64,000 nt of DNA from assembly GCF_020736705.1 (NCBI RefSeq), contig NZ_CP085990.1, positions 1,116,001 through 1,180,000 on the forward strand, read 5' to 3'. Of the stretch, positions 63,027 through 64,000 are shown piece after piece (position 1 is the first letter of the stretch; each line of letters starts with the position of its first letter). Source of the DNA: Psychrobacter sanguinis. Lineage in GTDB: Bacteria > Pseudomonadota > Gammaproteobacteria > Pseudomonadales > Moraxellaceae. A program made the translations under genes and the position numbers. The notes beneath the pieces were generated by a model that worked only from the letters and a program-made list of their open reading frames with translations, was not told the origin of the DNA and ran no database searches.

Positions 63027-64000
<974 letters not shown>

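Overview
The window looks like a chromosomal segment of a gammaproteobacterium of the Moraxellaceae, most likely Psychrobacter. This is an inference from AT-rich DNA, from the protein sequences of Rho, NusB, HisF, GlmU and GlmS, and from the oxygen-dependent methionine synthase pair MesD/MesX. No 16S gene is present to confirm it.

Layout. Positions 1-16.4 kb are ordinary chromosome: two small lipoproteins, a YpfJ-type metallopeptidase, rho and trxA, an RluA-type pseudouridine synthase, an overlapping metallo-beta-lactamase-fold/SDR gene pair, a nitroreductase, two pirins, a small acetyltransferase, a doxX gene split by an IS4-family element (9-bp target duplication), a divergent LysR regulator and an iron-dependent alcohol dehydrogenase.

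Positions 16455-38453 form a 22-kb integrative element at the 3' end of a tRNA-Ser(GGA) gene. A 15-bp repeat of the tRNA 3' end lies at both ends, a P4-type tyrosine integrase lies next to the tRNA, and seven copies of TAGACCAAC at the two ends look like integrase arm sites. The left half holds defence-type genes: an Abi_C protein and a 934-residue SIR2 protein, both bounded by attC-like sequences, an hsdR scar, a HEPN-like/CBS fusion and an AlbA/Schlafen-HATPase protein. The right half is a mobility and replication module: AlpA, an RDF-like protein, YqaJ exonuclease, DUF932, a zinc-ribbon protein, a YagK/YfjJ (inovirus Gp2-like) protein and an Asp-rich protein. The Asp-rich gene is split by an IS66 element with an 8-bp target duplication. 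An IS630 element with a frameshifted transposase lies between AlpA and the RDF-like gene.

Positions 38.5-64 kb return to chromosome: a secreted nuclease, a ceramidase-like enzyme lacking the usual serine nucleophile, a YchJ-like protein, a glutamine amidotransferase, a perfect parS-type 16-mer, thrB, a Na/Pi transporter, hisF, ribH-nusB-thiL-pgpA, glmU-glmS (UDP-GlcNAc synthesis), a TSUP permease/flavin reductase/mesD/mesX cluster, a META lipoprotein, a class I fructose-bisphosphate aldolase and the 3' part of thiC, which runs off the window.

The most interesting material is the defence-gene half of the island, the split Asp-rich gene, the leader hairpin of the replication-type gene, the parS site and the ceramidase active site.
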